A stretch of DNA of 10,373 nucleotides, taken from contig JAJFGT010000062.1 of NCBI GenBank assembly GCA_021776015.1, forward strand, positions 1 through 10,373, written 5' to 3'. Source of the DNA: Alphaproteobacteria bacterium (GTDB lineage Bacteria; Pseudomonadota; Alphaproteobacteria; Micavibrionales; Micavibrionaceae). The notes beneath the pieces were generated by a model, which saw nothing but the letters and a program-made list of their open reading frames with translations, made no database searches and was not told where the DNA came from. Both the position numbers and the translations under genes were made by a program. Positions 1-7,126 of this stretch are shown here, in pieces; position 1 is the first letter of the stretch; each line of letters opens with the position of its first letter.

Positions 1-3
1 TAA

Positions 4-726
4 ATGACACTCTCAAATAAAATCATTAAAAAACAAACAGCAAACGAAGATGGAATAACACTCCAAACTTTGGCCCTCTTCATTATTCTTTTATCTTTCT
101 TTATCGTCTTAAATAGTATTTCTAGCTTTGAAGAAGAAAAAATAAAACCTGTCATGGCAAGTATTGAAGCCACATTTGCACATAGAGTTATCCAACAAGA
201 ACTTGCTCCAAGTGTAACAAAAAATCCTGATCAAGCGACAGGAGAGGGAACGGTCTATGATCAAATTGATACATTATTCCAATCTCAATTTAAGACTCTA
301 GAGAATGTACAAAAAGACGATAAAATAGGACTATTCTATGCTGAAATTCCCTATAAAACTCTTCAAACTTCTCTCCATGATATTCGTATACATCATATAA
401 AGGAGTCTCAAGAAACAGGATCATTTATCAACCTCTTAAAAACACTTCTTTTTAACCCACACAATTCATTAAGGTTAGATCTTGTCCTTCAAACATCAGA
501 AAATATTTTTTCTCTTTCCCCCGAACAACAAAGGGACAGAGTCCAAAAAGTAGCTTCTCTAGGACAACAAATCACACACGCACAGTTTCCAGAAGATAGG
601 ATCAGCGTAGGATTAGGAGCACAAAAAGACAGGAACATTAAACGAAATCAAGATGATATGGTTCTTGTTATTATTCGTCCACATACTCCTTATAGTCCCT
701 ATAAATCGAATAAAGGGAGGCCTTAA
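4..726 (+). CDS. MotB-like membrane-anchored protein lacking an OmpA domain
   Basis: This 240-residue protein has a short cytoplasmic N-terminus and one hydrophobic segment at about residues 18-38 (LALFIILLSFFIVLNSIS). A roughly 200-residue polar, probably periplasmic, region follows. The anchor position and the next gene suggest a MotB/ExbD-like stator or proton-channel partner. Unlike MotB, there is no acidic residue inside the membrane segment; E15 and D16 lie just before it. I see no OmpA-type peptidoglycan-binding motif at the C-terminus. A TAA directly precedes the ATG in frame, so the start cannot lie further upstream; any ribosome-binding site is outside the window. The next gene begins one base after the stop, so the two are almost certainly co-transcribed, and a MotA/ExbB-like gene may lie upstream. 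Family assignment rests on architecture and context, not on a catalytic motif. Confidence 0.6.
   Translation: MTLSNKIIKKQTANEDGITLQTLALFIILLSFFIVLNSISSFEEEKIKPVMASIEATFAHRVIQQELAPSVTKNPDQATGEGTVYDQIDTLFQSQFKTLENVQKDDKIGLFYAEIPYKTLQTSLHDIRIHHIKESQETGSFINLLKTLLFNPHNSLRLDLVLQTSENIFSLSPEQQRDRVQKVASLGQQITHAQFPEDRISVGLGAQKDRNIKRNQDDMVLVIIRPHTPYSPYKSNKGRP
715..720 (+). promoter_or_regulatory. Ribosome-binding site fixing the start of the OmpA/MotB gene
   Basis: GGGAGG sits 7 bases before ATG 728, at the very end of the preceding coding region. It decides the start against the longer reading from ATG 653. It also implies translation of the second MotB-like gene right after termination on the first, whose stop is at 724-726. 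Confidence 0.7.
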
Positions 727-727
727 A

Positions 728-1561
728 ATGACATTGCCTCATGATACGATCTCTTTATTACCCCCTTCATCTCTTAAAAATCAGTCATCCTATACATCAG
801 GAAGATTCTCTTCACGTAGAAATTTAAAACAATCCCCTTCTAAAAGCTTATGGCTACTAACGTTCACAGATACAATTGCCCTCATGTTGACATTTTTTGT
901 TATGACTTTTTCTATGGCGAACCCCAAGCAAGAAGTTTGGGAAGATGTAAAAGAGCATGTGAATATGGAGTTTTCTACATCACTTGGAAACACCGCTCAG
1001 CGTGGAGAAATTAATGATATTAATCTTGAACATATTCAGTTTAAACATGCTTTAAACCTTTCTTACCTTGAAGCTCTCCTTACAAACCAACTTGCCAAAA
1101 GAAATCTAACTGAGAAAGTTTTTATTCTTCCTCAGGATGAGGACGACACTAAAAACCGTCTTATTCTAACTGTTCCGCATCAATTCTTATTTACTGCGGG
1201 ACAAGCAGAACTTTCCAAAGAAAGCCTTTCACTTACCAAAGACTTATCGTCCCTATTAAAGGGAATTAGAAATAGTATTGAAATTGTTGGACATGCAGAC
1301 CCAACCCCTCCTTCATCGTCCTCAAGTTGGAATTCAAACTGGAATCTCTCTTTACAACGAGCCATGAATGTTTCCTATGCTATTCAGCAAAGTGGTTATG
1401 ATCGTCCTATGCATGTAAGGGGATTATCAAGTGCCCTTTATAACACCTTGCCAGATAGCTTATCTCCTAAAGAACGGCTTACTTTGTCTCGACGTGTTGA
1501 CATTATAATCTATGATAAACAAGAAAATTTTAAAGAACGATTATTAGAAGACATAGAATAA
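728..1561 (+). CDS. OmpA/MotB-family peptidoglycan-associated stator-like protein
   Basis: This is a 277-residue protein starting at ATG 728. A strong ribosome-binding site (GGGAGG, 715-720) lies 7 bases upstream. An ATG at 653 in the same frame would add 25 residues inside the preceding gene and has no such site. The N-terminal 40 residues are polar. One membrane segment follows at about 41-63 (WLLTFTDTIALMLTFFVMTF) and contains D48, in the place of the proton-carrying aspartate of MotB. The OmpA-like domain spans about 150-275, with an LF.AG start, G188-H-A-D191 (the GHTD motif of the family), a SNWNLSLQRA block and R255-R256-V-D258 near the end. It probably anchors a MotA/ExbB-type channel to the cell wall. 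There are no flagellar genes in view, so a flagellar role is not established. Confidence 0.8.
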   Translation: MTLPHDTISLLPPSSLKNQSSYTSGRFSSRRNLKQSPSKSLWLLTFTDTIALMLTFFVMTFSMANPKQEVWEDVKEHVNMEFSTSLGNTAQRGEINDINLEHIQFKHALNLSYLEALLTNQLAKRNLTEKVFILPQDEDDTKNRLILTVPHQFLFTAGQAELSKESLSLTKDLSSLLKGIRNSIEIVGHADPTPPSSSSSWNSNWNLSLQRAMNVSYAIQQSGYDRPMHVRGLSSALYNTLPDSLSPKERLTLSRRVDIIIYDKQENFKERLLEDIE

Positions 1562-1619
1562 TTATTTATTTTATAAAAAAAATGAAGCACAAATGCCTCT
1601 AAGGAACGAAGTATAATTT

Positions 1620-3734
1620 ATGATACAATTTTTAAAGCATCGTTCATCTCAGTCCTTTCGCATTTTTTGGATCGCCCTTTTTTGGATCGCCCTGAGTATT
1701 CCAAGTGCTTTTTCTCAAAATCAGGGATCAAATAACCATGTCCGCATACAGCTTATTCCCTCCGTGAATACAGCTGTCGCAGGTCAATCTTTCGATTTAA
1801 TTTTAGAGCAAAATATTGACGAACATTGGCACACATACTGGAAAAATCCAGGAGATTCAGGATTCCCTATTCAAATTCAATGGAATCTCCCTGAAGGGGT
1901 TGAGATTAGTGATTTTCAATGGCCCACCCCAAAAGTACTCGATATACAAGGTGTTATGAATTTTGTCTATGAAGACACAGCACGCCTTATCGCCCATGTC
2001 ACCCTACCTCAAGATTTAACAGGCAATACTATCAATTTGAACCTTCAAGCTAATTGGCTAGTATGCAAAGAAATTTGTATTCCTGAAACAGGAACAGCCT
2101 CCATAGAACTCCCAATTGGAGAACAAAAAGAACTTATCAATCAGCCTGCTTTTGAAGCTGCCAAGCGTGAATTACCATCTTATTTAGAAGATTCTATTGA
2201 TTTTAAAGAAAGCGGCAATCAACTTGAAATTGAGCTTGAGAAAAATCCATTTGAAACAGTCAAGAACAGTGAACCTATTCACTTCTTTTCTTATGACTGG
2301 GGCATTATAAAAAATGGATATCCTGCTACAATTCGCCAAGAAGATACGAAAACAATCTTATCCTTTCCTCGTTCAGATCGAGCTCTTGAAGAGATTCCCA
2401 GCCTACATGGTGTCTTAGCGCAAGGGAAAAAAGGGATTCAGACAGCTCAAAAACCAGAAACACAAGGCACACTTCTTCAAGAATCACACATTAAACCTAT
2501 AAAAAGTGACACACCTGTTTCAAGTTTTTTAACTGCTTTATTGTTTGCTATATTAGGCGGAATACTTCTTAATCTTATGCCATGCGTCTTTCCTATTTTG
2601 TCGATGAAAGCTCTTTCATTGGTTAAAATAGCAGAAAAAAACCGTGCAGATGCCATTAAACATGGCCTGTCCTATACAGGAGGAATTATCCTCTCCTTTA
2701 TAGTACTTGCCAGCGCTATATTAGCCCTTAAATCTGGAGGCGCTGAAATTGGATGGGGCTTTCAGCTTCAAAATCCTCTCGTAATTTTAGGGTTATCATG
2801 GCTTCTTTTTGTAATTGGACTTAATTTCTTAGGTGTTTTTGACATTACAGGGCGATGGGCTCAGATGGGCTCAGATAAGCTTGTACAATCAAAAGGACTC
2901 ACTAAAGATTTCTTAACAGGCGTCTTAGCAGTGATTGTCGCAACACCCTGTACAGCTCCTTTTATGGGGATTGCCCTTGGGTATGCACTCATTCAACCTT
3001 CTTTCATTACATTTATTATCTTTATAGGACTTGGCTTTGGGTTAGCCCTCCCATTTTTACTGCTATCTATCAGCCCAACCCTTCAAAAAAGTTTGCCAAA
3101 ACCAGGCGCATGGATGGAAACCTTCAAACAGTTTTTAGCATTTCCTATGTGGGCAACTGTTATTTGGTTATGTTGGGTTTTGGTACAGCAATCTGGAACA
3201 CAAGGCCTGTTAGCTGTTTTATCGGGTATATGGATTATATCATTTATCCTATGGCTTATGAAATATAAGCCATCAAATACTAAAGGACAGGGGTTCAAAA
3301 TTCTACTCCTTATTCTCTGTGTCTTAGGCTTATTTAAAGCAACACAACTTATAAAAAACCCAGACTCTTCTATACAAAAAACCTATACATCAGAGCTTTT
3401 AGAAAAAGCCTTAGAATCAGAATCACCTGTTTTTGTTAATATGACAGCCGCATGGTGTATTACGTGTAAAGTCAATGAGATTGTCTTAGAAAGCCATGAG
3501 ATTCAAACTCTCTTTAAAGATCAGAATGTAACATATATCATCGGAGATTGGACTGTTATGAATCCTGATATTACAGCCTATTTAGAGTCCTTTGATCGTA
3601 CAGGCGTTCCCCTTTATGTTTACTATCCTCCCCATTATAACAAGGATGTGGATCGCCCTGAAGCAGAAATCTTGCCTCAGATGCTGACAAAGTCTATAAT
3701 AAGAAACACAATCGATTCTCAAGCGTACAGATAA
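1620..3734 (+). CDS. ScsB/DsbD-type protein-disulfide reductase (thiol:disulfide transporter)
   Basis: This 704-residue inner-membrane protein would pass electrons from cytoplasmic thioredoxin to periplasmic thiol proteins. It has a signal peptide (probable cleavage near residue 32, SAFS|Q) and a DsbD-alpha-like periplasmic domain at about 40-185 with C149 and C153 (WLVCKEIC). Eight hydrophobic segments between about 300 and 575 carry the redox cysteines C322 (NLMPCVFP) and C444 (ATPCTAPF). A C-terminal thioredoxin-like domain has C613-I-T-C616 (AAWCITCK). It is longer than E. coli DsbD because of the large N-terminal region, which resembles ScsB (copper-tolerance type) proteins. The start is the only plausible Met; AAGGA at 1601-1605 is 14 bases away, rather far. 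The signal peptide contains a perfect 15-bp duplication. A HIT gene follows after 19 bp. The substrate is unknown. Confidence 0.9.
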   Translation: MIQFLKHRSSQSFRIFWIALFWIALSIPSAFSQNQGSNNHVRIQLIPSVNTAVAGQSFDLILEQNIDEHWHTYWKNPGDSGFPIQIQWNLPEGVEISDFQWPTPKVLDIQGVMNFVYEDTARLIAHVTLPQDLTGNTINLNLQANWLVCKEICIPETGTASIELPIGEQKELINQPAFEAAKRELPSYLEDSIDFKESGNQLEIELEKNPFETVKNSEPIHFFSYDWGIIKNGYPATIRQEDTKTILSFPRSDRALEEIPSLHGVLAQGKKGIQTAQKPETQGTLLQESHIKPIKSDTPVSSFLTALLFAILGGILLNLMPCVFPILSMKALSLVKIAEKNRADAIKHGLSYTGGIILSFIVLASAILALKSGGAEIGWGFQLQNPLVILGLSWLLFVIGLNFLGVFDITGRWAQMGSDKLVQSKGLTKDFLTGVLAVIVATPCTAPFMGIALGYALIQPSFITFIIFIGLGFGLALPFLLLSISPTLQKSLPKPGAWMETFKQFLAFPMWATVIWLCWVLVQQSGTQGLLAVLSGIWIISFILWLMKYKPSNTKGQGFKILLLILCVLGLFKATQLIKNPDSSIQKTYTSELLEKALESESPVFVNMTAAWCITCKVNEIVLESHEIQTLFKDQNVTYIIGDWTVMNPDITAYLESFDRTGVPLYVYYPPHYNKDVDRPEAEILPQMLTKSIIRNTIDSQAYR
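1663..1692 (+). repeat. 15-bp perfect tandem duplication in the signal-peptide core
   Basis: The unit TTTTTTGGATCGCCC occurs twice in a row (1663-1677 and 1678-1692). It encodes FWIAL-FWIAL in the hydrophobic core of the DsbD-like signal peptide. The unit is five codons long, so gain or loss of a copy keeps the frame and only changes the length of the hydrophobic core. Confidence 0.9.
2854..2876 (+). repeat. 10-bp tandem repeat, about 2.3 copies
   Basis: GATGGGCTCA is repeated twice and followed by GAT, inside the membrane domain of the DsbD-like gene (residues GRWAQMGSDK, a loop between hydrophobic segments). The period is not a multiple of three, so losing one unit would shift the frame. 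As it stands the reading frame is intact. Confidence 0.8.
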
Positions 3735-3753
3735 GGAAAACCTTAAGGTAGCG

Positions 3754-4140
3754 ATGACCCAAACTATACCCAACACCTCAGCAGACTACGACCCAAATAA
3801 TATTTTTGCAAAAATTATACGGGGAGACCTTCCTTCTAATAAAGTTTTGGAAAGCACACATACTCTTGGATTTCATGATATATCTCCCCAAGCTCCTATT
3901 CATATTATTGTTGTCCCTAAAGGAGCATACATTGATTTGACGGACTTTTTAGACCATGCCTCACCTGAAGAACAAATAGATTTTTTGGCAAGTATCTCTG
4001 AAATTATAAAATCCCAAAAACTTGCAGATCATGGATTTCGAACGATTGCCAATACAGGAGAGTATGCTGAACCAGAAGTCCCGCATTTTCACCTTCACCT
4101 CCTCGGTGGAAAAAAATTAGGTCGTATGTTGCCTCAATAG
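3754..4140 (+). CDS. HIT-family (histidine triad) nucleotide-binding protein
   Basis: A 128-residue soluble protein of the HIT superfamily, HINT branch, which hydrolyses nucleoside phosphoramidates or related nucleotide conjugates in the cytoplasm. The N-terminal block NIFAKIIRGDLPS and the central IHIIVVPK are typical. The triad itself is H111-F-H113-L-H115, within VPHFHLHLLGGKKLGRML, and the protein ends shortly after it, as HINT proteins do. The N-terminus is about ten residues longer than the shortest relatives. TAAGG at 3744-3748 lies 5 bases before the ATG. The gap to the DsbD-like gene is 19 bp, so the two are probably co-transcribed, although no functional link between them is evident. 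The physiological substrate is unknown. Confidence 0.93.
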   Translation: MTQTIPNTSADYDPNNIFAKIIRGDLPSNKVLESTHTLGFHDISPQAPIHIIVVPKGAYIDLTDFLDHASPEEQIDFLASISEIIKSQKLADHGFRTIANTGEYAEPEVPHFHLHLLGGKKLGRMLPQ

Positions 4141-4209
4141 TCACTGCTATTAAAAAAATTCTCTATTCACTCTCTTTGGAAGAGTCTAAACACCCCCTTA
4201 TAAAAACTA

Positions 4210-4238
4210 TTGACGTATTATAGCTTTATATGTATTTT
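4210..4238 (+). promoter_or_regulatory. Candidate sigma70 promoter for the 120-residue gene
   Basis: TTGACG (4210-4215, five of six bases of the -35 consensus) is followed after 17 bp by TATTTT (4233-4238, four of six of the -10 consensus), preceded by TG. Transcription would start near 4245 and give a leader of about 25 bases before ATG 4271, with AAGGA at 4259-4263. The -10 element is weak. The placement fits the 130-bp gap after the HIT gene. Confidence 0.45.
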
Positions 4239-4270
4239 TCCATAAGATTTAAAAGAAGAAGGAAAAATAG

Positions 4271-4633
4271 ATGTCTGATGCTGAGGCTAATTTTAATATA
4301 GATACTCGAAAGGCTGGTGCCTTAAGTGTTCTCCATGCTATGGCTACTGGCTATGAATATGCCAGAGATACACTCGATGAGGGGAATTCTATTGTTTTTA
4401 AAAAAGTTCCTTCTTCCCTCCTCCGCACTAAAACGCCTTATCGTTATGAAAATGATCTCACTGGTACTAATGCCTCTAAGTTTGGGCGGGCTTTTTTGAT
4501 GAATGCCGATCCTTCTGTTACAGGTGAAGTGAGCACTCAAATTGTTGATCTCATTCTTAAAAAATTGGAACACACAGGATACAACGTCGAATATACAAAT
4601 AAATCTGTTCTAATTACTCCAAAAGCTGAATAA
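4271..4633 (+). CDS. Hypothetical protein, 120 residues, family not recognised
   Basis: I do not recognise this family. Support for it being a real gene: AAGGA at 4259-4263 spaced 7 bases from the ATG, a candidate promoter upstream, and codon use like the neighbours. The protein has no signal peptide, no membrane segment and no cysteine, so it is probably a small soluble cytoplasmic protein. The C-terminal third reads as an amphipathic helix (STQIVDLILKKLEHTG) followed by two short strands (YNVEY, KSVLITP), a helix-strand-strand end seen in many small alpha/beta folds. The centre contains a polar SSLLRTKTPYRYENDLTG stretch. It lies alone between the HIT gene and comM, with about 100 bp before comM, so it is probably monocistronic. 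No function is proposed. Confidence 0.75.
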   Translation: MSDAEANFNIDTRKAGALSVLHAMATGYEYARDTLDEGNSIVFKKVPSSLLRTKTPYRYENDLTGTNASKFGRAFLMNADPSVTGEVSTQIVDLILKKLEHTGYNVEYTNKSVLITPKAE

Positions 4634-4674
4634 GTGTTTTTAATTTCTCTATCGTTTAGAATAAAATAAACACT
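4633..4674 (+). terminator. Weak candidate terminator hairpin after the 120-residue gene
   Basis: AGTGTTT (4633-4639) and AAACACT (4668-4674) form a perfect 7-bp inverted repeat that begins at the last base of the stop codon. The loop is 28 bases, and what follows is a pyrimidine-rich stretch (CCTTCTTGTTTCCC), not a clean U tract. The stem is AT-rich, so this is a poor intrinsic terminator if it is one at all. Confidence 0.25.
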
Positions 4675-4695
4675 CCTTCTTGTTTCCCTTTTGTT

Positions 4696-4724
4696 CTCAT
4701 GTTACACAAGAAGACATGAGGGAG
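4696..4724 (+). promoter_or_regulatory. Leader hairpin overlapping the comM ribosome-binding site
   Basis: CTCATGT (4696-4702) pairs perfectly with ACATGAG (4714-4720) around an 11-base loop. The 3' arm runs into the ribosome-binding site GAGGGAG (4718-4724), which is 10 bases before the comM ATG at 4735. Folding would partly hide that site. Functional relevance is inferred, not shown. Confidence 0.35.
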
Positions 4725-4734
4725 AAAAAATGAA

Positions 4735-6279
4735 ATGATCTCAAATATTCAGACCGTTGCCTTCCAAGGAATTGATGTTTTAGATGTCGATGTACAAGTC
4801 CAACTGGCCAGTGGTATGCCCGCTTTCTCCATTGTAGGACTTCCGGATAAAGCTGTTGCTGAAAGCCGAGAACGTGTCCGCGCTGCACTTCATGCTTTAG
4901 GAATTTCTCTTCCTGCAAAACGCTTAACAATTAATCTTGCCCCTGCTGATCTTGCCAAAGAAGGAAGTCATTTTGATCTTCCCATTGCCCTTGGGCTTTT
5001 GGCTGTCATGAACATAATTCCAAATGATGAGATGAAAAATTATAATGCGTAAGGAGAGCTTTCTCTGGATTCCAGCATTCGAACTGTAAATGGAGTCTTA
5101 CCAGCCGCACTCCATGCTGCTGAACAAGGCAAGGGCTTAATTGTTCCCTTTGCATGTGGAGGAGAGGCTGCGTGGGCAGGAGATATTGATTTACTTGCCC
5201 CCTCAAATTTACTGCAATTTATTAATCATATGAAAGGGACACAAGTTCTTACAAAACCAAAACCAAAGCTAAGAGAGACACAGCAAACTTCTGCCCCCGA
5301 TTTATCAGAAGTAAAAGGTCAGGAAACAGCAAAACGTGCCCTAGAAATTGCAGCAGCTGGCGGACATAATATGCTAATGATTGGCCCTCCTGGGTCAGGA
5401 AAATCAATGCTGGCGTCCTGCCTTCCAACAATTCTTCCTAAACTTTCTCCCAGAGAAGTTTTGGATGTTTCTATGATTCACTCATTGGCAGGATCTTTAA
5501 CAGAAGATGGCTTAATTTCAGAACGTCCTTTCCGTGATCCTCACCATTCAGCCTCACAACCATCCATCATCGGAGGTGGAAGTAAGGCAAAACCAGGAGA
5601 AATATCACTTGCACATCATGGTGTTCTTTTTCTAGATGAATTTCCAGAATTTCAGCGGGTGACACTTGAGGCTCTTCGTCAACCCTTAGAAACAGGAAGT
5701 GTTCTCGTCTCTCGGGTTAATTATCATGTAAACTACCCCGCTCAGTTTCAATTGATAGCTGCAATGAATCCTTGTCGATGTGGCTATTTGGGAGATCCTG
5801 ATATGGAATGCACAAAAGCCCCTCGATGTGGTGGCAACTATCAAAATAAAATTTCAGGGCCTATGTTTGATCGTATTGATTTAACAATTGAAGTCCCTGC
5901 CGTTCAAGTTTCTGATTTACAATCAAACATATCCGCAGAAACATCAGACACAGTGGCTCAACGGGTTTTAAAAGCTCGTATGATTCAAAAATCTCGATTT
6001 GAATCTTTAAATTCCGACATTAGAATTAATGCTCGTGCCAATGGGCATATATTAGAAAGCATTGCGACTATGGATGAACCTGCTCAAAAACTTTTGGCAC
6101 AGGCCACACAATCCATGAAACTCTCTGCGCGTGCGTATCATCGCATTTTACGTTTAGGGCGGACTATTGCAGATCTCGAAAGCATAAATTCAAAACAGAA
6201 TGAAGACCCTTCTGAAATATTAAGAAAAAACCATATCGCAGAAGCTTTAAGCTATCGAAAACTCTCTTTACGAGATTAG
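4735..6279 (+). pseudogene. comM: YifB/ComM-family AAA+ ATPase (Mg-chelatase-like), interrupted by an in-frame TAA
   Basis: The frame is open for 514 codons, the usual length of YifB/ComM, except for TAA at 5050-5052 (codon 106). The sequence on either side reads KNYNA-stop-GELSLDSSIR, matching the family's leucine or valine before GEL; one change from TTA would explain it. The N-terminal ChlI-like domain covers about 1-165. The AAA+ domain has Walker A at 217-224 (GPPGSGKS), Walker B at 297-302 (VLFLDE), a Cys cluster (C347, C349, C359, C365) and FDRIDL. The C-terminal helical domain contains LSARAYHRILR. ComM is a hexameric helicase that drives branch migration during natural transformation. 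Everything but codon 106 looks maintained, so this is either a recent mutation or a sequence error. Restart at ATG 5230 lacks a ribosome-binding site but would leave the ATPase domain whole. Confidence 0.9.
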
Positions 6280-6294
6280 GATTTATAGTCTAAT
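6275..6294. terminator. Weak inverted repeat between convergent gene ends
   Basis: ATTAG (6275-6279) and CTAAT (6290-6294) form a small inverted repeat that contains both stop codons of the converging genes, comM (TAG 6277-6279) and the BPL_N gene (TAG 6292-6290). Only 10 bp separate the genes. On the plus strand the repeat is followed by TTTT. The stem is short and AT-rich, so its role as a two-way terminator is only possible. Confidence 0.25.
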
Positions 6295-7126
6295 TTTGAA
6301 AGGCTGGAACCTGATTCATAGGAATAGTTAAATCATTCTCTGTAATGTACCCAGACCGTACAGCATGAATTGCCATTCGTCCCAATAGTGCCTGCATAAA
6401 ATGTAACCGCATGGGTTCATGAGGTTGCAAAGCTTGGTTTAGCTTTGCAAGAGGTTGTATCGTTTCTGGTTCATATTTGTAATGAGGAACAATTCCTGAA
6501 GCAATAACAAGTCCTTTTTCTATCTGGTGTTCAACAATGGCAGGAAGCCTTTCTTCATCATGAGTGTAACGAGCCAAAACCTTTGTTTGCGGATCTAGTA
6601 CCTCAAAACTGCAACCATTTCCATAGCAACTTCCAAATATAATATGTTTTCCATTGATTTCAGATTCAACAGGAACAACGATACAATCAGAATGTTCATT
6701 GTTAGGATCAATTTCCCGTCCAAAACCATTAACAGGGCCAACAGCTCTTCCTGAAATGTGTGGTGTCGATGATCGCTGCTCTGTGGTTTCTCCAGAACTT
6801 TGCGACGTATAATTCATAGCCTCGAACGCATGATAAGCGCCGGCACAAATCCGCCACGAAATTCCTCCCTGCTCTGTAAAATGACGTTCTCGATGGTAAA
6901 TATTTTTTGTAAAAATATCGTTATAATTACAAACTTCACCCATAATAGGTGGAACAATAAACAGAAAGTTTTTTTCAGGAGTCCATATAGCCGGATGCGA
7001 TAAACTTTCTTTATCTACAGTCTGAATAGAAACTGTTTTTTTAAAAAGAGTCCGAAGAGCAGGTTCTAAAAATGAGATCGCTGTATCATAGCTTCTATCA
7101 TTCAATATAAAAATATTGGCTGTCAT
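6290..7126 (-). CDS. BPL_N-type glutamine-amidotransferase-like protein (second copy)
   Basis: This 278-residue protein is homologous to the gene just upstream on this strand. It fits the BPL_N domain, the class I amidotransferase-like fold first named from the N-terminus of eukaryotic biotin-protein ligases; no biotin-ligase catalytic domain is present. The nucleophile-elbow region is GGISWRICAGAYHAF, with C94 as the candidate nucleophile. Later blocks that match the upstream copy are GRAVGPV, VLARYTHDEERLPAIV and the SGIVPHY block, with H215. The residue two after that histidine is K217 instead of the usual glutamate, so the catalytic triad may be incomplete. About 60 C-terminal residues (from 220) are an extension absent from the other copy. 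The ATG overlaps the upstream stop as ATGA, implying coupled translation. The biochemical function of free-standing bacterial BPL_N proteins is not known to me. Confidence 0.8.
   Translation of the reverse strand: MTANIFILNDRSYDTAISFLEPALRTLFKKTVSIQTVDKESLSHPAIWTPEKNFLFIVPPIMGEVCNYNDIFTKNIYHRERHFTEQGGISWRICAGAYHAFEAMNYTSQSSGETTEQRSSTPHISGRAVGPVNGFGREIDPNNEHSDCIVVPVESEINGKHIIFGSCYGNGCSFEVLDPQTKVLARYTHDEERLPAIVEHQIEKGLVIASGIVPHYKYEPETIQPLAKLNQALQPHEPMRLHFMQALLGRMAIHAVRSGYITENDLTIPMNQVPAFQN

Noticed and set aside
653..727. 25-residue N-terminal extension of the OmpA/MotB gene from ATG 653
   Set aside because: It overlaps the end of the preceding gene, has no ribosome-binding site and would add a spurious hydrophobic stretch; ATG 728 has GGGAGG at ideal spacing.
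1612..1617. Perfect TATAAT just before the DsbD-like gene
   Set aside because: It ends two bases before the ATG, so transcription would start inside the gene, and no -35 element is found at the right distance.
4172..4184. CTCTT-TGG-AAGAG hairpin after the HIT gene as terminator
   Set aside because: The stem has only five pairs with a three-base loop and no following T run.
5053..5229. Intergenic region separating two distinct genes within comM
   Set aside because: Read in the same frame it encodes the expected continuation of the ChlI-like domain (GELSLDSSIR, GVLPAALHAA), so it is coding sequence of one gene.
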